This document shows positions 1 through 9,078 of a stretch of 64,000 nt of DNA, piece after piece. Origin of the DNA: Mycolicibacterium parafortuitum (lineage in GTDB: Bacteria > Actinomycetota > Actinomycetes > Mycobacteriales > Mycobacteriaceae); assembly GCF_002086815.1 (NCBI RefSeq), contig NZ_MVID01000011.1, positions 1 to 64,000 of the forward strand, written 5' to 3'. The number at the start of each line of letters is the position of its first letter. Within the stretch, counting starts at the first letter, position 1. The notes below the pieces were generated by a model. The model was not told the DNA's origin, searched no databases, and was given only the letters and a program-made list of their open reading frames with translations. A program made the position numbers and the translations under genes.

Positions 1-128
1 GCGCGCTACGCAAAGCCGCCGAAGGCCACGACGTCTCCATCAAAGCCCTGTCCAACAAGGAGAAGACGGGCGCGACGTTCGCCGACTTCGCCGCGCGCGC
101 CAAGGAGATGAGCGGCAACCAGGACTGA
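1..128 (+). CDS. C-terminal tail of an unidentified protein (cut by left edge)
   Basis: An open frame enters from the left edge and stops at TGA 126-128, giving 41 visible residues that are charged and probably helical, ending KEMSGNQD. No motif is visible, so I cannot assign a family. It reads in the same direction as the FadE gene that follows and is separated from it by a strong hairpin, which suggests it is the last gene of an upstream transcription unit. Codon use is high-GC like its neighbours. Confidence 0.55.
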   Translation, partial: ALRKAAEGHDVSIKALSNKEKTGATFADFAARAKEMSGNQD

Positions 129-139
129 GTGCACACCCT

Positions 140-204
140 CCGCCGAAATTGCGTTCCGGCAGTCGAATCCCGAGTGGGGCTCTGCCGGAACGCAGTTTCG
201 GCGG
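140..204. terminator. 23-bp-arm inverted repeat, likely terminator
   Basis: Arms 140-162 and 182-204 are inverted copies with one mismatch over 23 bases, around a 19-base loop, followed by a short T run (207-210). It lies between the stop of the truncated gene and the FadE ribosome binding site. The arm core (CCGCCGAAA...GCGTTCCGG) resembles dispersed intergenic palindromes of mycobacteria. Terminator function is inferred. Confidence 0.6.
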
Positions 205-228
205 ACTTTTGATCAAGGAGTGACGGCT

Positions 229-1416
229 ATGCCGGGCATGAGTTTCGAGCTGACCGAGGACCAGGAGCTGATCCGTAAGTCGGTCGCCGAGTTGTGCAGC
301 AGATTCGACGACCACTACTGGATGGAGAAGGACCAGAACCACGAGTTCCCGCAGGAGTTCTATGACGCGATCTCCAAGGGCGGCTGGCTGGGCATGACCA
401 TCCCCGAGGAGTACGGCGGCCACGGCCTCGGGATCACCGAGGCGACGCTGCTGCTCGAGGAGGTGTCCCGCTCGGGCGCGGCGATGAACGGCGCCAGCGC
501 GATCCATCTGTCCATCTTCGGCATGCAACCGGTGGTCAAGCACGGCTCCGACGAACTCAAGGCCGCGACCCTGCCCCGCATCGTCAACGGCGATCTGCAT
601 GTCTGCTTCGGTGTCACCGAACCCGGCGCGGGCCTGGATACTTCGCGTATCACGACCTTCGCCAAGCGCGAAGGCGACCACTACCGCGTGAACGGGCGCA
701 AGGTGTGGATCTCCAAGGCGCTGGAATCCGAGAAGGTCCTGCTGCTGACCCGCACCGAGTCGCTCGAGTCCATCGAGGCGCGCGGCGGCAAGAAGACCGA
801 CGGCATGACGCTGTTCCTGACCGACCTGGACCGCGACCACGTCGACATCCGGCCGATCCGGAAGATGGGGCGCAACGCGGTCAGCTCCAACGAGCTGTTC
901 ATCGACGACCTGATGGTGCCCGTCGAGCACCGCGTCGGGGACGAGGGCAAGGGGTTCAAGTACATCCTCGACGGGCTCAATCCCGAGCGGATGCTGATCG
1001 CCGCCGAGGCCCTCGGCATCGGTCGCGTCGCGCTGGAGAAGGCCGTCAAGTACGGCAACGAGCGGCACGTGTTCAACCGCCCCATCGGCATGAACCAGGG
1101 CCTGCAGTTCCCGCTGGCCGATTCGCTGGCCCGCCTCGACGCCGCCGAACTGGTGCTGCGCAAGGCGACCTGGCTTTACGACAACGGCAAACCCTGCGGG
1201 CGTGAGGCGAACACCGCGAAGTACCTCTGTGCCGACGCCGGGTTCGGTGCCGCGGACCGCGCGCTGCAGTTGCACGGCGGAATGGGCTACTCCGAGGAGT
1301 ACCACGTGTCGCGGTATTTCCGGGAGTCCCGCCTGATGAAGATCGCGCCGGTCAGCCAGGAGATGATCCTGAACTTCCTCGGCGAGCACGTTCTCGGTCT
1401 GCCCAGGAGCTACTGA
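229..1416 (+). CDS. Acyl-CoA dehydrogenase (FadE family)
   Basis: A 395-residue FAD-dependent acyl-CoA dehydrogenase that would introduce the alpha,beta double bond in an acyl-CoA. The family order is present: helical N-terminal domain, beta domain with CFGVTEPGAG and WISKA, and C-terminal helical domain with QLHGGMGYSEEY. The usual MCAD-position Glu (in YEGTSQI) is absent, as the segment reads KIAPVSQEM; a Glu in NPERM fits the isovaleryl-CoA-dehydrogenase position instead. ATG 229 is chosen because AAGGAG (215-220) lies 8 bases upstream; an in-frame GTG at 220 overlaps that site. First gene of an operon with CoA-transferase, hydratase, thiolase and a second FadE. Substrate unknown. Confidence 0.9.
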   Translation: MPGMSFELTEDQELIRKSVAELCSRFDDHYWMEKDQNHEFPQEFYDAISKGGWLGMTIPEEYGGHGLGITEATLLLEEVSRSGAAMNGASAIHLSIFGMQPVVKHGSDELKAATLPRIVNGDLHVCFGVTEPGAGLDTSRITTFAKREGDHYRVNGRKVWISKALESEKVLLLTRTESLESIEARGGKKTDGMTLFLTDLDRDHVDIRPIRKMGRNAVSSNELFIDDLMVPVEHRVGDEGKGFKYILDGLNPERMLIAAEALGIGRVALEKAVKYGNERHVFNRPIGMNQGLQFPLADSLARLDAAELVLRKATWLYDNGKPCGREANTAKYLCADAGFGAADRALQLHGGMGYSEEYHVSRYFRESRLMKIAPVSQEMILNFLGEHVLGLPRSY

Positions 1417-1444
1417 TGACGCGGCGGCATGGTTATCTGGTCAC

Positions 1445-2680
1445 GTGACAGGACCAACACCCGGCGCCGGGCCGCTGGCCGGCGTCACCGTCGTCGCGAT
1501 GGAGCAGGCGGTGGCCGCCCCGATGTGCACCAGGGTGCTCGCCGACTTCGGTGCCCGCATCATCAAGGTGGAGAACCCGAACGGCGGTGATTTCGCCCGC
1601 GCCTACGACGACGTCGTCAACGGCCCCGGCGGCCTCGCGGCCCACTTCGTGTGGTGCAACCGGGGTAAGGAATCGGTCACCCTGAACACGAAATCTCCTG
1701 CTGGACTGGAGATCCTGCATCGTCTGTTGGACCGGGCGGATGCGTTCGTGTCCAACCTGGCCCCCGGCGCGACCGCGCGGCTCGGGATCTCTTCTGCCGA
1801 CCTCGCCGTGCGGCACCCCCAGGTGATCCCGGTCGAGATCGACGGCTACGGCCCCGGTGGGCCGATCTCCCACAAGCGGGCCTACGACCTTCTGGTGCAG
1901 GCGGAGTCCGGTTCCTGCGCGGTCACCGGCTACCCGGGGATGCCCGCCAAACCCGGACCGGCGATGGCCGACTTCAGCACCGGGCTGTACGCGGCGATCT
2001 CGATCCTGGCGCTGTTGTACGGCCGGGTCCGCCGGCCCGTTCCCGGCCCCGCTCCGCACGTCGAACTGAGCCTGTTCGACGTGATGACCGACGTGATGGG
2101 ATATGCGCTGACCTACACGCAGCATTCCGGGATCGACCAGGAACCGCTCGGCGTGGGCTCGCCGGCCGTCGCGCCCTATGGGGCGTTCCCGACCCGCGAC
2201 GGTCAGACCGTCGTGCTCGGCACCACCAACGACCGGGAATGGCAGCGGGTCGCGCGTGAGATCATCGACCGCCCCGACCTCGCCGACGATCCGCGCTTCG
2301 CGACCAACCCCGATCGCTGCAAGCACCGCGGCATCCTCGAAGAGGCCATCGGGACCTGGTGTGCCCAGCACGATCTCGTCGAGATCCAGCAGATCGCCGA
2401 CACCGCAGGCATCGGCAACTCGCGCTACAACAAGCCCAGTGAGGTCGTCGTGCACCCGCACCTGGCGGCCCGTGACCGGTGGCGCACCGTGGCCACCCCG
2501 AAGGGCGACATCGAAGCACTGCGGCCCCCGCCGGTGATCAGCGACTTCGAGCAACCCATGGGAGCGATCCCGGGGCTCGGTGAGCACACCGACACCGTGC
2601 TCACCGAACTCGGGATCACCGCCGAGGAACTGGCGCGGCTGCGCGCCGACGGCGCGATCGGACCGGCCTACCATGGCTGA
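1445..2680 (+). CDS. CaiB/BaiF-type (class III) CoA-transferase
   Basis: A 411-residue family III CoA-transferase expected to move CoA between acids through a glutamyl/aspartyl-CoA mechanism. It shows the N-terminal ADFGARIIKVENP segment typical of the family and a MADFSTG segment carrying the likely catalytic Asp. It starts at GTG 1445, 28 bases after FadE, and overlaps the hydratase start by 8 bases, so it is operonic. In context it probably activates the acid that the flanking dehydrogenases and thiolase degrade, avoiding an ATP-dependent ligase. The CoA donor is unknown. Confidence 0.88.
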   Translation: MTGPTPGAGPLAGVTVVAMEQAVAAPMCTRVLADFGARIIKVENPNGGDFARAYDDVVNGPGGLAAHFVWCNRGKESVTLNTKSPAGLEILHRLLDRADAFVSNLAPGATARLGISSADLAVRHPQVIPVEIDGYGPGGPISHKRAYDLLVQAESGSCAVTGYPGMPAKPGPAMADFSTGLYAAISILALLYGRVRRPVPGPAPHVELSLFDVMTDVMGYALTYTQHSGIDQEPLGVGSPAVAPYGAFPTRDGQTVVLGTTNDREWQRVAREIIDRPDLADDPRFATNPDRCKHRGILEEAIGTWCAQHDLVEIQQIADTAGIGNSRYNKPSEVVVHPHLAARDRWRTVATPKGDIEALRPPPVISDFEQPMGAIPGLGEHTDTVLTELGITAEELARLRADGAIGPAYHG

Positions 2681-3473
2681 GGTGCTGCTGTCCTCCGACC
2701 GCGACGGGGTGCGCACGCTGACGCTGAACCGGCCGGAGCGGCGCAATGCCATAGACGCGCAGCTGTGGGTCGAGCTTGCCGACGCGTTGCGTGATCTCAA
2801 GCGCGACAGGGATGTTCGCGCGCTGGTATTGACCGGCGCCGGCGGCGCGTTCTGCTCGGGCGCCGACATCGGTACCGGCGAGCAGATCCACCCGCGCTAC
2901 AAACTCGACCGTCTCACCGACGTCGCACTGGCGCTGCATGAACTCGCGGTGCCGACGATCGCGAAGGTCACCGGCATCGCGGTCGGCGCCGGATGGAACC
3001 TGGCGCTGGGCTGCGATCTGGTGGTCGCGACGCCGGAATCGCGGTTCTGCCAGATCTTCTCGAAGCGGGGACTGTCCGTCGACCTCGGCGGGTCCTGGCT
3101 GCTGCCCAAGATCGTGGGCCTGCAGCAGGCGAAGCGCCTGGTGTTGCTCGCGGACATGATCGGCGCCGACGAGGCGCACGCACTCGGCCTGGTGACCTGG
3201 GTGAAAGCCGCCGACGAGATCGACGCGTTCGTCGACGGGCTGGCCGACCGGCTGGCTGCAGGGCCACCGTTCGCGCTGGCGCAGAGCAAGGCGCTGCTCA
3301 ACGACGGCGCCAGTTCGACGTTGCGGGAAGCGCTGGCCAGCGAGGCGCGCGCGCAGCCCGGCAACTTCGCGACGGCGGATTCCGGCGAGGCCTACGCCGC
3401 GTTCGCCGCCAAACGCGATCCTGAGTTCAACGGGGCATGGGCCCTGTACGACCGAGGCGAGGAGCAGAGGTAA
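2673..3473 (+). CDS. Enoyl-CoA hydratase/isomerase (crotonase family)
   Basis: A 266-residue crotonase-fold protein for hydration or isomerisation of an enoyl-CoA. The CoA/oxyanion loops AFCSGADIG and GVGA-like VGAGWNLALGCD are clear. The second catalytic region reads SVDLGGSWLLP, with Asp rather than the Glu of classical hydratases, so an isomerase or related activity is possible. ATG 2673 overlaps the CoA-transferase end, and the TAATG junction at 3471-3475 couples it to the thiolase. Length is normal for the family. Confidence 0.88.
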   Translation: MAEVLLSSDRDGVRTLTLNRPERRNAIDAQLWVELADALRDLKRDRDVRALVLTGAGGAFCSGADIGTGEQIHPRYKLDRLTDVALALHELAVPTIAKVTGIAVGAGWNLALGCDLVVATPESRFCQIFSKRGLSVDLGGSWLLPKIVGLQQAKRLVLLADMIGADEAHALGLVTWVKAADEIDAFVDGLADRLAAGPPFALAQSKALLNDGASSTLREALASEARAQPGNFATADSGEAYAAFAAKRDPEFNGAWALYDRGEEQR

Positions 3474-4621
3474 TGCGGGAGACGGTGATCGTCGGCGCGG
3501 TGCGCACACCGGTCGGCAAGCGCAACGGCGGGCTGTCCGAGCAGCACGCGGCCGACCTGTCGGCGGTGGTGCTCAGCGAACTCGTCGAGCGCACCGGAGT
3601 CGACCCCGACATCATCGACGACGTGGTGTGGGGCTGCGTCAGCCAGGTCGGTGACCAGTCCAGCAACATCGGGCGCTACGCCGTGCTCGCCGCCGGCTGG
3701 CCCGAACACATCCCCGGCACCACGGTGAACCGGGCGTGTGGTTCCAGCCAGCAGGCGCTCGACTTCGCGGTGCACGCGGTGATGTCGGGGCAGCAGGACA
3801 TGGTCGTCGCCGGGGGAGTGGAGGTGATGAGCCGGGTGCCACTGGGCTCAGCGCGCGCCACCGGAATGCCGTATGGGCCGAAAGTGCTTGCCCGATATGA
3901 CGATTTCTCGTTCAATCAAGGTATCTCCGCGGAGATGATCTCGCAGAAGTGGGGCTTCTCCCGGACCCGGCTGGACGAGTACTCCGCGCAGTCCCATGAG
4001 CGGGCCGCCGCCGCGCAGGACGCCGGGGCGTTCAAGGACCAGATCGTGCCGGTGTTCACCGAAGGTGGAGGCGCGGTCATCGACGACGAGGGCATCCGGC
4101 GGGGTACGACAGTGGAGAAGCTGGCGGGACTGAAGCCGGCGTTCACCGAGGACGGTGTGATCCACGCGGGCAACTCGTCGCAGATCTCCGACGGTGCCGC
4201 CGCGCTGTTGGTGACCACCGCCGAGAACGCGGTGAACCTCGGGCTGACCCCGCTGGTGCGCTACCGCGCCGGGGCGGTCACCGGCGCGGATCCGAAACTC
4301 ATGCTCACCGGCCCGATCCCGGCCACCGAGAAGGTGTTGCACAAAGCCGGGGTGAGGCTCGACGAGGTCGGCGTCTACGAGGTCAACGAGGCGTTCGCGC
4401 CGGTGCCGCTGGCCTGGCTCGCCGACACCGGCGCCGACGAGGCCAAACTGAACCCGCTCGGCGGGGCGATCGCGCTCGGCCATCCGTTGGGGGCGTCAGG
4501 CGCCGTGTTGATGACGCGGATGATTCATCACATGCGCGACAACGGGATTCGCTACGGACTGCAGACCATGTGCGAGGGCGGCGGCACCGCCAACGCGACA
4601 CTCGTCGAACTCGTCAAGTAG
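3473..4621 (+). CDS. Acetyl-CoA acetyltransferase-type thiolase (FadA family)
   Basis: A 382-residue degradative thiolase that would cleave a 3-oxoacyl-CoA and release acetyl- or propionyl-CoA. The nucleophile Cys is in NRACGSSQQA, the His of NEAF is present, GGAIALGHPLGASGA carries the second His and the C-terminal CEGGG motif is intact, so it should be catalytic. The start ATG shares one base with the hydratase stop. It completes a dehydrogenase-hydratase-thiolase set within one operon, although no 3-hydroxyacyl-CoA dehydrogenase is seen next to it. Confidence 0.92.
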   Translation: MRETVIVGAVRTPVGKRNGGLSEQHAADLSAVVLSELVERTGVDPDIIDDVVWGCVSQVGDQSSNIGRYAVLAAGWPEHIPGTTVNRACGSSQQALDFAVHAVMSGQQDMVVAGGVEVMSRVPLGSARATGMPYGPKVLARYDDFSFNQGISAEMISQKWGFSRTRLDEYSAQSHERAAAAQDAGAFKDQIVPVFTEGGGAVIDDEGIRRGTTVEKLAGLKPAFTEDGVIHAGNSSQISDGAAALLVTTAENAVNLGLTPLVRYRAGAVTGADPKLMLTGPIPATEKVLHKAGVRLDEVGVYEVNEAFAPVPLAWLADTGADEAKLNPLGGAIALGHPLGASGAVLMTRMIHHMRDNGIRYGLQTMCEGGGTANATLVELVK

Positions 4622-4635
4622 CTGGAGGGCGCTGC

Positions 4636-5784
4636 GTGCGTAGAGATCTGTTCACCGAGGACCACGAGGCGTTCCGCGAGCTCGCCCGCGACTTCGTCGA
4701 CAAGGAGGTCGTGCCGCACTATCCGGAGTGGGAGAAGGGCGGCCGGATGCCCCGTGACGTCTTCGAACGGATGGGTGATCTCGGGATCCTCGGTATCGCG
4801 ATCCCGGAGGAGTGCGGCGGCGGAGGCCAACCGGACTACCGCTACAACGTGGTGCTGCAGGAGGAGGCCGCCCGCGCGCTGGTGACCCTGTCGACGGTGC
4901 GCACCCAGCTGGAGGTGATCCTGCCGTATTTCCTGCACTACGCGAACGACGAGCAGCGGCAGCGTTGGTTCCCCGGGCTGGCGGCGGGCCGGCTACTCAC
5001 GGCCATCGCGATGACCGAGCCCGGCACCGGTTCGGACCTGGCGGGCATGCGCACCACCGCGGTCCGGGACGGGGACGACTACATCGTCAACGGCGCCAAG
5101 ACGTTCATCACCGGCGGTATGCAGGCCGATCTGGTGATCGTGGTGGCGCGCACGTCGACCGATCCGGACAACCGGCGCAAGGGTCTGACCCTGCTGGTCG
5201 TCGAGGACGGCATGGAGGGGTTCACCCGCGGCCGCGAGCTGGAGAAAATGGGCTGCAAGGTGCAGGACACCGCGGAACTGTCGTTCGTCGACGTCCGGGT
5301 GCCTGCCGCCAACGTGCTCGGCGAGGTGGACGAGGCGTTCGGCTATCTCGGCCACAACCTCGCCCAGGAGCGCCTGACGGTCGCGGTCGGTTCGGTGGCG
5401 CAGGCGCGTTCGGCGATCGGTGCCGCGATCGAATACACGCAGAGCCGCAAGGCGTTCGGCACCCCGGTGGCGTCGTTTCAAAACACGAAATTCGAGCTGG
5501 CGGCGTGCTCGACGGAGGTGGAGGCGGCCCAGGCGATGTTGGACCGGGCCATCTCTCTGCACGTCGAAGGCGAGCTCTCGGGCGCCGACGCGGCCAGGAC
5601 CAAACTCTTCTGCACCGAGATGCAGCAGCGCGTGGTGGACCGTTGTCTGCAGCTGTTCGGCGGCTACGGCTACATGATGGAGTATCCGATCGCCCGGCTG
5701 TACACGGATGCGCGGGTGGCCCGGATCTACGCAGGCACCAGCGAGGTGATGAAGGTGATGATCGCCAAGTCGCTTGGCCTGTAA
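4636..5784 (+). CDS. Acyl-CoA dehydrogenase (FadE family)
   Basis: A 382-residue acyl-CoA dehydrogenase with AMTEPGTGSDLAGM (FAD/substrate region), KTFITGG, and the C-terminal RIYAGTSEVMK segment. The MCAD catalytic Glu is Ala here (YAGTSEV), while AQERLTVA supplies a Glu at the isovaleryl-CoA-dehydrogenase position. GTG 4636 is preceded by GGAGGG 6 bases upstream. It is the last gene of the beta-oxidation operon and the operon's second dehydrogenase. A glutaryl- or branched-chain acyl-CoA-type substrate is possible but not shown. Confidence 0.9.
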   Translation: MRRDLFTEDHEAFRELARDFVDKEVVPHYPEWEKGGRMPRDVFERMGDLGILGIAIPEECGGGGQPDYRYNVVLQEEAARALVTLSTVRTQLEVILPYFLHYANDEQRQRWFPGLAAGRLLTAIAMTEPGTGSDLAGMRTTAVRDGDDYIVNGAKTFITGGMQADLVIVVARTSTDPDNRRKGLTLLVVEDGMEGFTRGRELEKMGCKVQDTAELSFVDVRVPAANVLGEVDEAFGYLGHNLAQERLTVAVGSVAQARSAIGAAIEYTQSRKAFGTPVASFQNTKFELAACSTEVEAAQAMLDRAISLHVEGELSGADAARTKLFCTEMQQRVVDRCLQLFGGYGYMMEYPIARLYTDARVARIYAGTSEVMKVMIAKSLGL

Positions 5785-5867
5785 CGGGCTATTTGGCCTG
5801 ACAAATGCGCTGACCTGCTTCTGACAGGAACTGTGACGGCTGTCTAAACCCGATTTCTGTGAGACCC

Positions 5868-5914
5868 TTGTCACACGCGCCAAACCTACCTACTGTGTGT
5901 TCACTAGGTTGGTT
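5868..5914 (+). promoter_or_regulatory. Promoter with overlapping TetR-type operator
   Basis: A -35-like TTGTCA (5868-5873) and a -10-like TACTGT (5891-5896) are separated by 17 bases. An inverted repeat AACCTACCTA-N12-TAGGTTGGTT (5883-5914, one mismatch per arm pair) covers the -10 and the probable start point. It directly precedes the TetR gene at 5932, so autoregulation is the simplest reading. Both elements are visible; the function is inferred. Confidence 0.6.
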
Positions 5915-5931
5915 AAGCCCCGAGGAGACGA

Positions 5932-6573
5932 GTGTCAGCCCCCGATTCCGCCGGGCCTGATCTGGAGACCCCCAGAAGGCCGTATGCGGCGCTGTTCGCC
6001 AAAGGTGAGGACCGCAGACAGCGGATTCTCGCGGTGGCCGAACGGCTGCTGGCGCGCAACGGGTGGCGCAACACCTCGCTCGCGCAGATCGCCAGGGAGG
6101 CCGGCGTAACCCCGGCCGGGCTGTTGCACCACTTCGAGTCCAAGGAGCAACTGCTCAACGCCGTGCTCGATGCACGCGACCTCGACGACGACGAGCACGC
6201 CGACCGGTCCGGGGATCTGATCACCGAATTGAGCAGGGTGCCCAAGAGGTTCGAGCGCGCCCCCGAACTGGTCGGCACCTTCATGGTGCTGCTCGCCGAG
6301 AACCTGTCACCCGACGCGCCGTTGCACGACCGGCTGCACAAGCGCTACCGCGCGGCGGCCGAGATCATCAGGGACCTGATCGCGCGCGGCCAGGAACAGG
6401 GGCAGTACCGCACGGACTTCGACGCGGCCACCAAGGCCACGGAGATTCTCGCCTTCATCAACGGAATGGAGATCCAATGGTTGCTCGATCCTTCAATCCC
6501 GCTGACCGAGGTTTACCAGGGGTACGCGGAGTCGCTGGCCCGCGATCTGGCTCCGCGGAGCAGCCGGACATGA
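5932..6573 (+). CDS. TetR-family transcriptional regulator
   Basis: A 213-residue regulator. The N-terminal helix-turn-helix runs around residues 22-70 (RILAVAERLLARNGW, then AREAGVTPAGLLHHFESKE), followed by an alpha-helical ligand domain. GTG 5932 has a GAGGAGA site about 4 bases upstream. It follows the beta-oxidation operon in the same direction and has its own promoter with an inverted repeat. It overlaps the next gene by ATGA. It probably senses an acyl-CoA or substrate of the neighbouring operon, which is inference from position. Confidence 0.9.
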   Translation: MSAPDSAGPDLETPRRPYAALFAKGEDRRQRILAVAERLLARNGWRNTSLAQIAREAGVTPAGLLHHFESKEQLLNAVLDARDLDDDEHADRSGDLITELSRVPKRFERAPELVGTFMVLLAENLSPDAPLHDRLHKRYRAAAEIIRDLIARGQEQGQYRTDFDAATKATEILAFINGMEIQWLLDPSIPLTEVYQGYAESLARDLAPRSSRT

Positions 6574-7073
6574 GGTACCGGCTCGACGTGGTCTCGCCCA
6601 CCGTGCTCGATGCAGTCCAGTACGCGGGCGGGTGGATCTATGACCGCGTGATGGCCGGGTGGGATGTCTGCGTCCTGGTCGACCGGCACGAGGATGTGCG
6701 CCCGCTGGAGATCCTCGGTGCGCAGACCCTGGAGCTGGAGTCGGTGCTGGAGTCCTGGGAGCAGCGGCCGCATCCGCAGACCGTCGCCGTGGCGGCCGAT
6801 CTGTTCGGCCGCGACGACCGGGTCCGGCGCGGCGTGCTCGGCGCGCTGGAGCAGGGTGCCACCGAGGTCACGTTGTGGGGTGGCTCGGTGCCGTCGGAGC
6901 TGAACAGCAGCGTCGAGTCGGTCGAGCACCGGCTCAGCGCCGCGGCCCGCGCGTTCAAGGCGCAGGCGCTCAAGGCGGCCGTGGACGCCTCGGCGGACAC
7001 GATCGAACGTACCGAGTCGTTCTGTAGCGGGACCATGGTCTCGGTCGCCGCCGATCTGGTGCCCGCCAGCTGA
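6570..7073 (+). CDS. Conserved-looking protein of unknown function
   Basis: A 167-residue soluble protein I do not recognise. It begins MRYRLDVVSPTVLDA and has no signal peptide or membrane segment. The middle (ILGAQTLELESVLESW) and the C-terminal half, rich in Ala and charged residues, look helical. Its ATG lies inside the TetR stop (ATGA), so the two are translationally coupled, and it may act with the regulator or be a small helper of the beta-oxidation enzymes. Nothing in the sequence defines a catalytic site. Confidence 0.7.
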   Translation: MRYRLDVVSPTVLDAVQYAGGWIYDRVMAGWDVCVLVDRHEDVRPLEILGAQTLELESVLESWEQRPHPQTVAVAADLFGRDDRVRRGVLGALEQGATEVTLWGGSVPSELNSSVESVEHRLSAAARAFKAQALKAAVDASADTIERTESFCSGTMVSVAADLVPAS

Positions 7074-7076
7074 CAG

Positions 7077-8042
7077 TCAGCTCAGGTCGATGACGACCTT
7101 GCCGACCGCGCGGCCGTCACCGACGTGACGCAGCGCGGCGGCGGTGTCGTCGAGCGGGTAGACCGCGCCGATGTGCGGGGCGGCGCGGCCGGTCACCAGC
7201 AGATCCCGCAGTTCGGCGTCGTTGCGGGTGAACTCGTCGGCCGGGATGTCCTGGAACTGGAAACCCAGAACGTGAATCCCCTTGATGAGCACCAGGTTCA
7301 GTGGGATCCGCGGAATGCTTCCGGATGCGAAGCCGATGGTGACGAACCGTCCGCCGCGGCGCAACGAGCGCAATGCCGGCTCACTGAGATCGCCCCCGAC
7401 GGGATCGAGCACGATGTCGGCGCCGTCCGGAACACAACCCCGCAGCGCCGCGCGCAGGTCACCGACTCGGTGATCGACGAGATTCTGCGCGCCGTGTTCG
7501 GCTGCCGCGTCGAGCTTCTCGGCTGAGGATGCCACCGCGGTGACGCGCGCGCCCAGCGCGGCGCCGAGTTGCACCGCGGCGAGCCCGACACCTCCACCTG
7601 CACCGAGGACCACGAGTTCGTCGCCTTCTGAAAGCCGCGCCGCCGAACGCAGCGAATGGTAGGCCGTGCGGTGGGCAACGCCGAATGCGGCCGCCGTGCG
7701 TACGTCGATCCCGTCCGGCAGGCGGGCCAGGATCGGCGCGTCGACGGCGACGCGCTGCGCGAACGCGCCGACCATCCCCGTTCCGGTGACCCGGTCACCG
7801 ACCGCGAAATCGGTCACGCCGGAACCGATGTCGGTGACCACGCCGGCGAACTCGCTGCCCGGCACGAACGGCACCGGCACGCTGACCTGATAGGAGCCCG
7901 CCACCAGAAGTACATCCGGGTAGTTGACCGCCGCCGCGGCCACCGCCACGACGACCTGCCCGGACCCGGCCACCGGATCCGGCAGTTCCTCGACCCGCAC
8001 GACCTCGGGCGGGCCGTACTGCGGGCACACCGCGGCACGCAC
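7077..8042 (-). CDS. Zinc-independent quinone oxidoreductase / MDR-family NADPH reductase
   Basis: A 321-residue medium-chain reductase of the quinone oxidoreductase branch. The N-terminal GroES-like domain begins MRAAVCPQYGPPEVV; the Rossmann motif GAGGGVGLAAVQLG is present, and no structural zinc Cys cluster is visible. Such enzymes reduce quinones or the double bond of enones/enoyl-CoAs with NADPH. The start is GTG 8042, 7 bases after the stop of the kinase-like gene, so it is the last gene of the TetR-FadE-APH minus-strand operon. Confidence 0.88.
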   Translation of the reverse strand: MRAAVCPQYGPPEVVRVEELPDPVAGSGQVVVAVAAAAVNYPDVLLVAGSYQVSVPVPFVPGSEFAGVVTDIGSGVTDFAVGDRVTGTGMVGAFAQRVAVDAPILARLPDGIDVRTAAAFGVAHRTAYHSLRSAARLSEGDELVVLGAGGGVGLAAVQLGAALGARVTAVASSAEKLDAAAEHGAQNLVDHRVGDLRAALRGCVPDGADIVLDPVGGDLSEPALRSLRRGGRFVTIGFASGSIPRIPLNLVLIKGIHVLGFQFQDIPADEFTRNDAELRDLLVTGRAAPHIGAVYPLDDTAAALRHVGDGRAVGKVVIDLS

Positions 8043-8049
8043 CGGCGAC

Positions 8050-9078
8050 TCAGCCCCGGTAATCCGTGGACTCGGCCAGATCGGCCGCCGAGGCCATCAG
8101 GCTGGTGATCACCGGACCGTAGGCCAACAGCTTCTCGTCGTCGCCCGCGCGCTGAAAACCCTGCTCCAGCACGATGGCCAGCTTCCACTTCGCCAGCACC
8201 AGGTAGTAGTCGAGGTCGTCGACCTGCCGCCCGGACACCTGCGCATAGTGCGCCACCACATCGTCGCGCGACGGCATCCCGCGCATGTCGACGTACCCCA
8301 TCTCCGACGGCGCAGGGTTGGCGGTGTCCTCCGGCCAGGACTGCACCATCCAGCCCAGGTCCAGCTTCGGATCGCCGACCGTGCCCATCTCCCAGTCCAC
8401 GATCGCCGCCATCCGTGCGGGCGCCCCGTGGTGATACATCACGTTGGCGAACTGGTAGTCGCCGTGCATCAACCCCGGGACGAAGTCGAGTGGTTTGTGG
8501 GACCGCAACCACGCCGTGGCGGTCTCGAGGCCGGGCAGGTCACGCTTCTTGATGCGCTCCAGAAAGCCGATCCAGCGGTCCACCTGGCGCTCGTGGAAGC
8601 CGTCCGGACGGCCGAGGTCGTGCAGCCCCCTGGCGCGCCAGTCCACCTTCGACAGCAGCGCGATGCCCTCGGCCAGTTGATAACTCAGCTCCGGGCGGGT
8701 GGACGCGTCGCTGTCGAACGGTTCCGGCCAGACGCCGTGGGTGTCCATCGGGGACCAGCCGTCGACGAAGCCCATCAGATAGAACGGGCGACCCAGCACC
8801 GACGGGTCGTCGCACACCCCGACCGCCGCGGTGTGCGGTACATCGGTGCCGTCGAGCGCCTCGATGATGCGCCACTCCCGCAGGATGCCCTTGTCGCGGT
8901 CCGGCGGCGCGCCGGGCGGCGGCATCCGCAGCACACAACGGTGTTCTCCGCGCACCACCTCGAAGATGATGTTCTGGGTGCCGCCGGACAGGAAGCGGGT
9001 GGTCAGCGGTTCGCCTTTGCCCGGAAGGCACGCGCCGTCCATCCAGTCGGCGAGCCGGGTGGTGTCGATCCCGCTCAC
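8050..9078 (-). CDS. APH-type phosphotransferase (ACAD10/11 kinase-like, FadE36-like)
   Basis: A 342-residue protein-kinase-like phosphotransferase. It has FLSGGTQNIIFEV (nucleotide loop), the Brenner motif MHGDYQFANV (catalytic Asp, Asn) and the metal-binding IVDWEMGTVGDP. In the ACAD10/11 and LvaA families such kinases phosphorylate 4-hydroxyacyl-CoAs. Its GTG start overlaps the stop of the acyl-CoA dehydrogenase gene (GTGA), matching the two-domain arrangement of ACAD11 but split into two genes. Proteins of this type are often misnamed acyl-CoA dehydrogenase in mycobacteria. The substrate is inferred, not shown. Confidence 0.85.
   Translation of the reverse strand: MSGIDTTRLADWMDGACLPGKGEPLTTRFLSGGTQNIIFEVVRGEHRCVLRMPPPGAPPDRDKGILREWRIIEALDGTDVPHTAAVGVCDDPSVLGRPFYLMGFVDGWSPMDTHGVWPEPFDSDASTRPELSYQLAEGIALLSKVDWRARGLHDLGRPDGFHERQVDRWIGFLERIKKRDLPGLETATAWLRSHKPLDFVPGLMHGDYQFANVMYHHGAPARMAAIVDWEMGTVGDPKLDLGWMVQSWPEDTANPAPSEMGYVDMRGMPSRDDVVAHYAQVSGRQVDDLDYYLVLAKWKLAIVLEQGFQRAGDDEKLLAYGPVITSLMASAADLAESTDYRG

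Noticed and set aside
40..1389. Long open frame on the opposite strand of the first FadE gene
   Set aside because: It is a composition shadow of the high-GC FadE gene; its protein has no family features and it conflicts with strong acyl-CoA dehydrogenase motifs.
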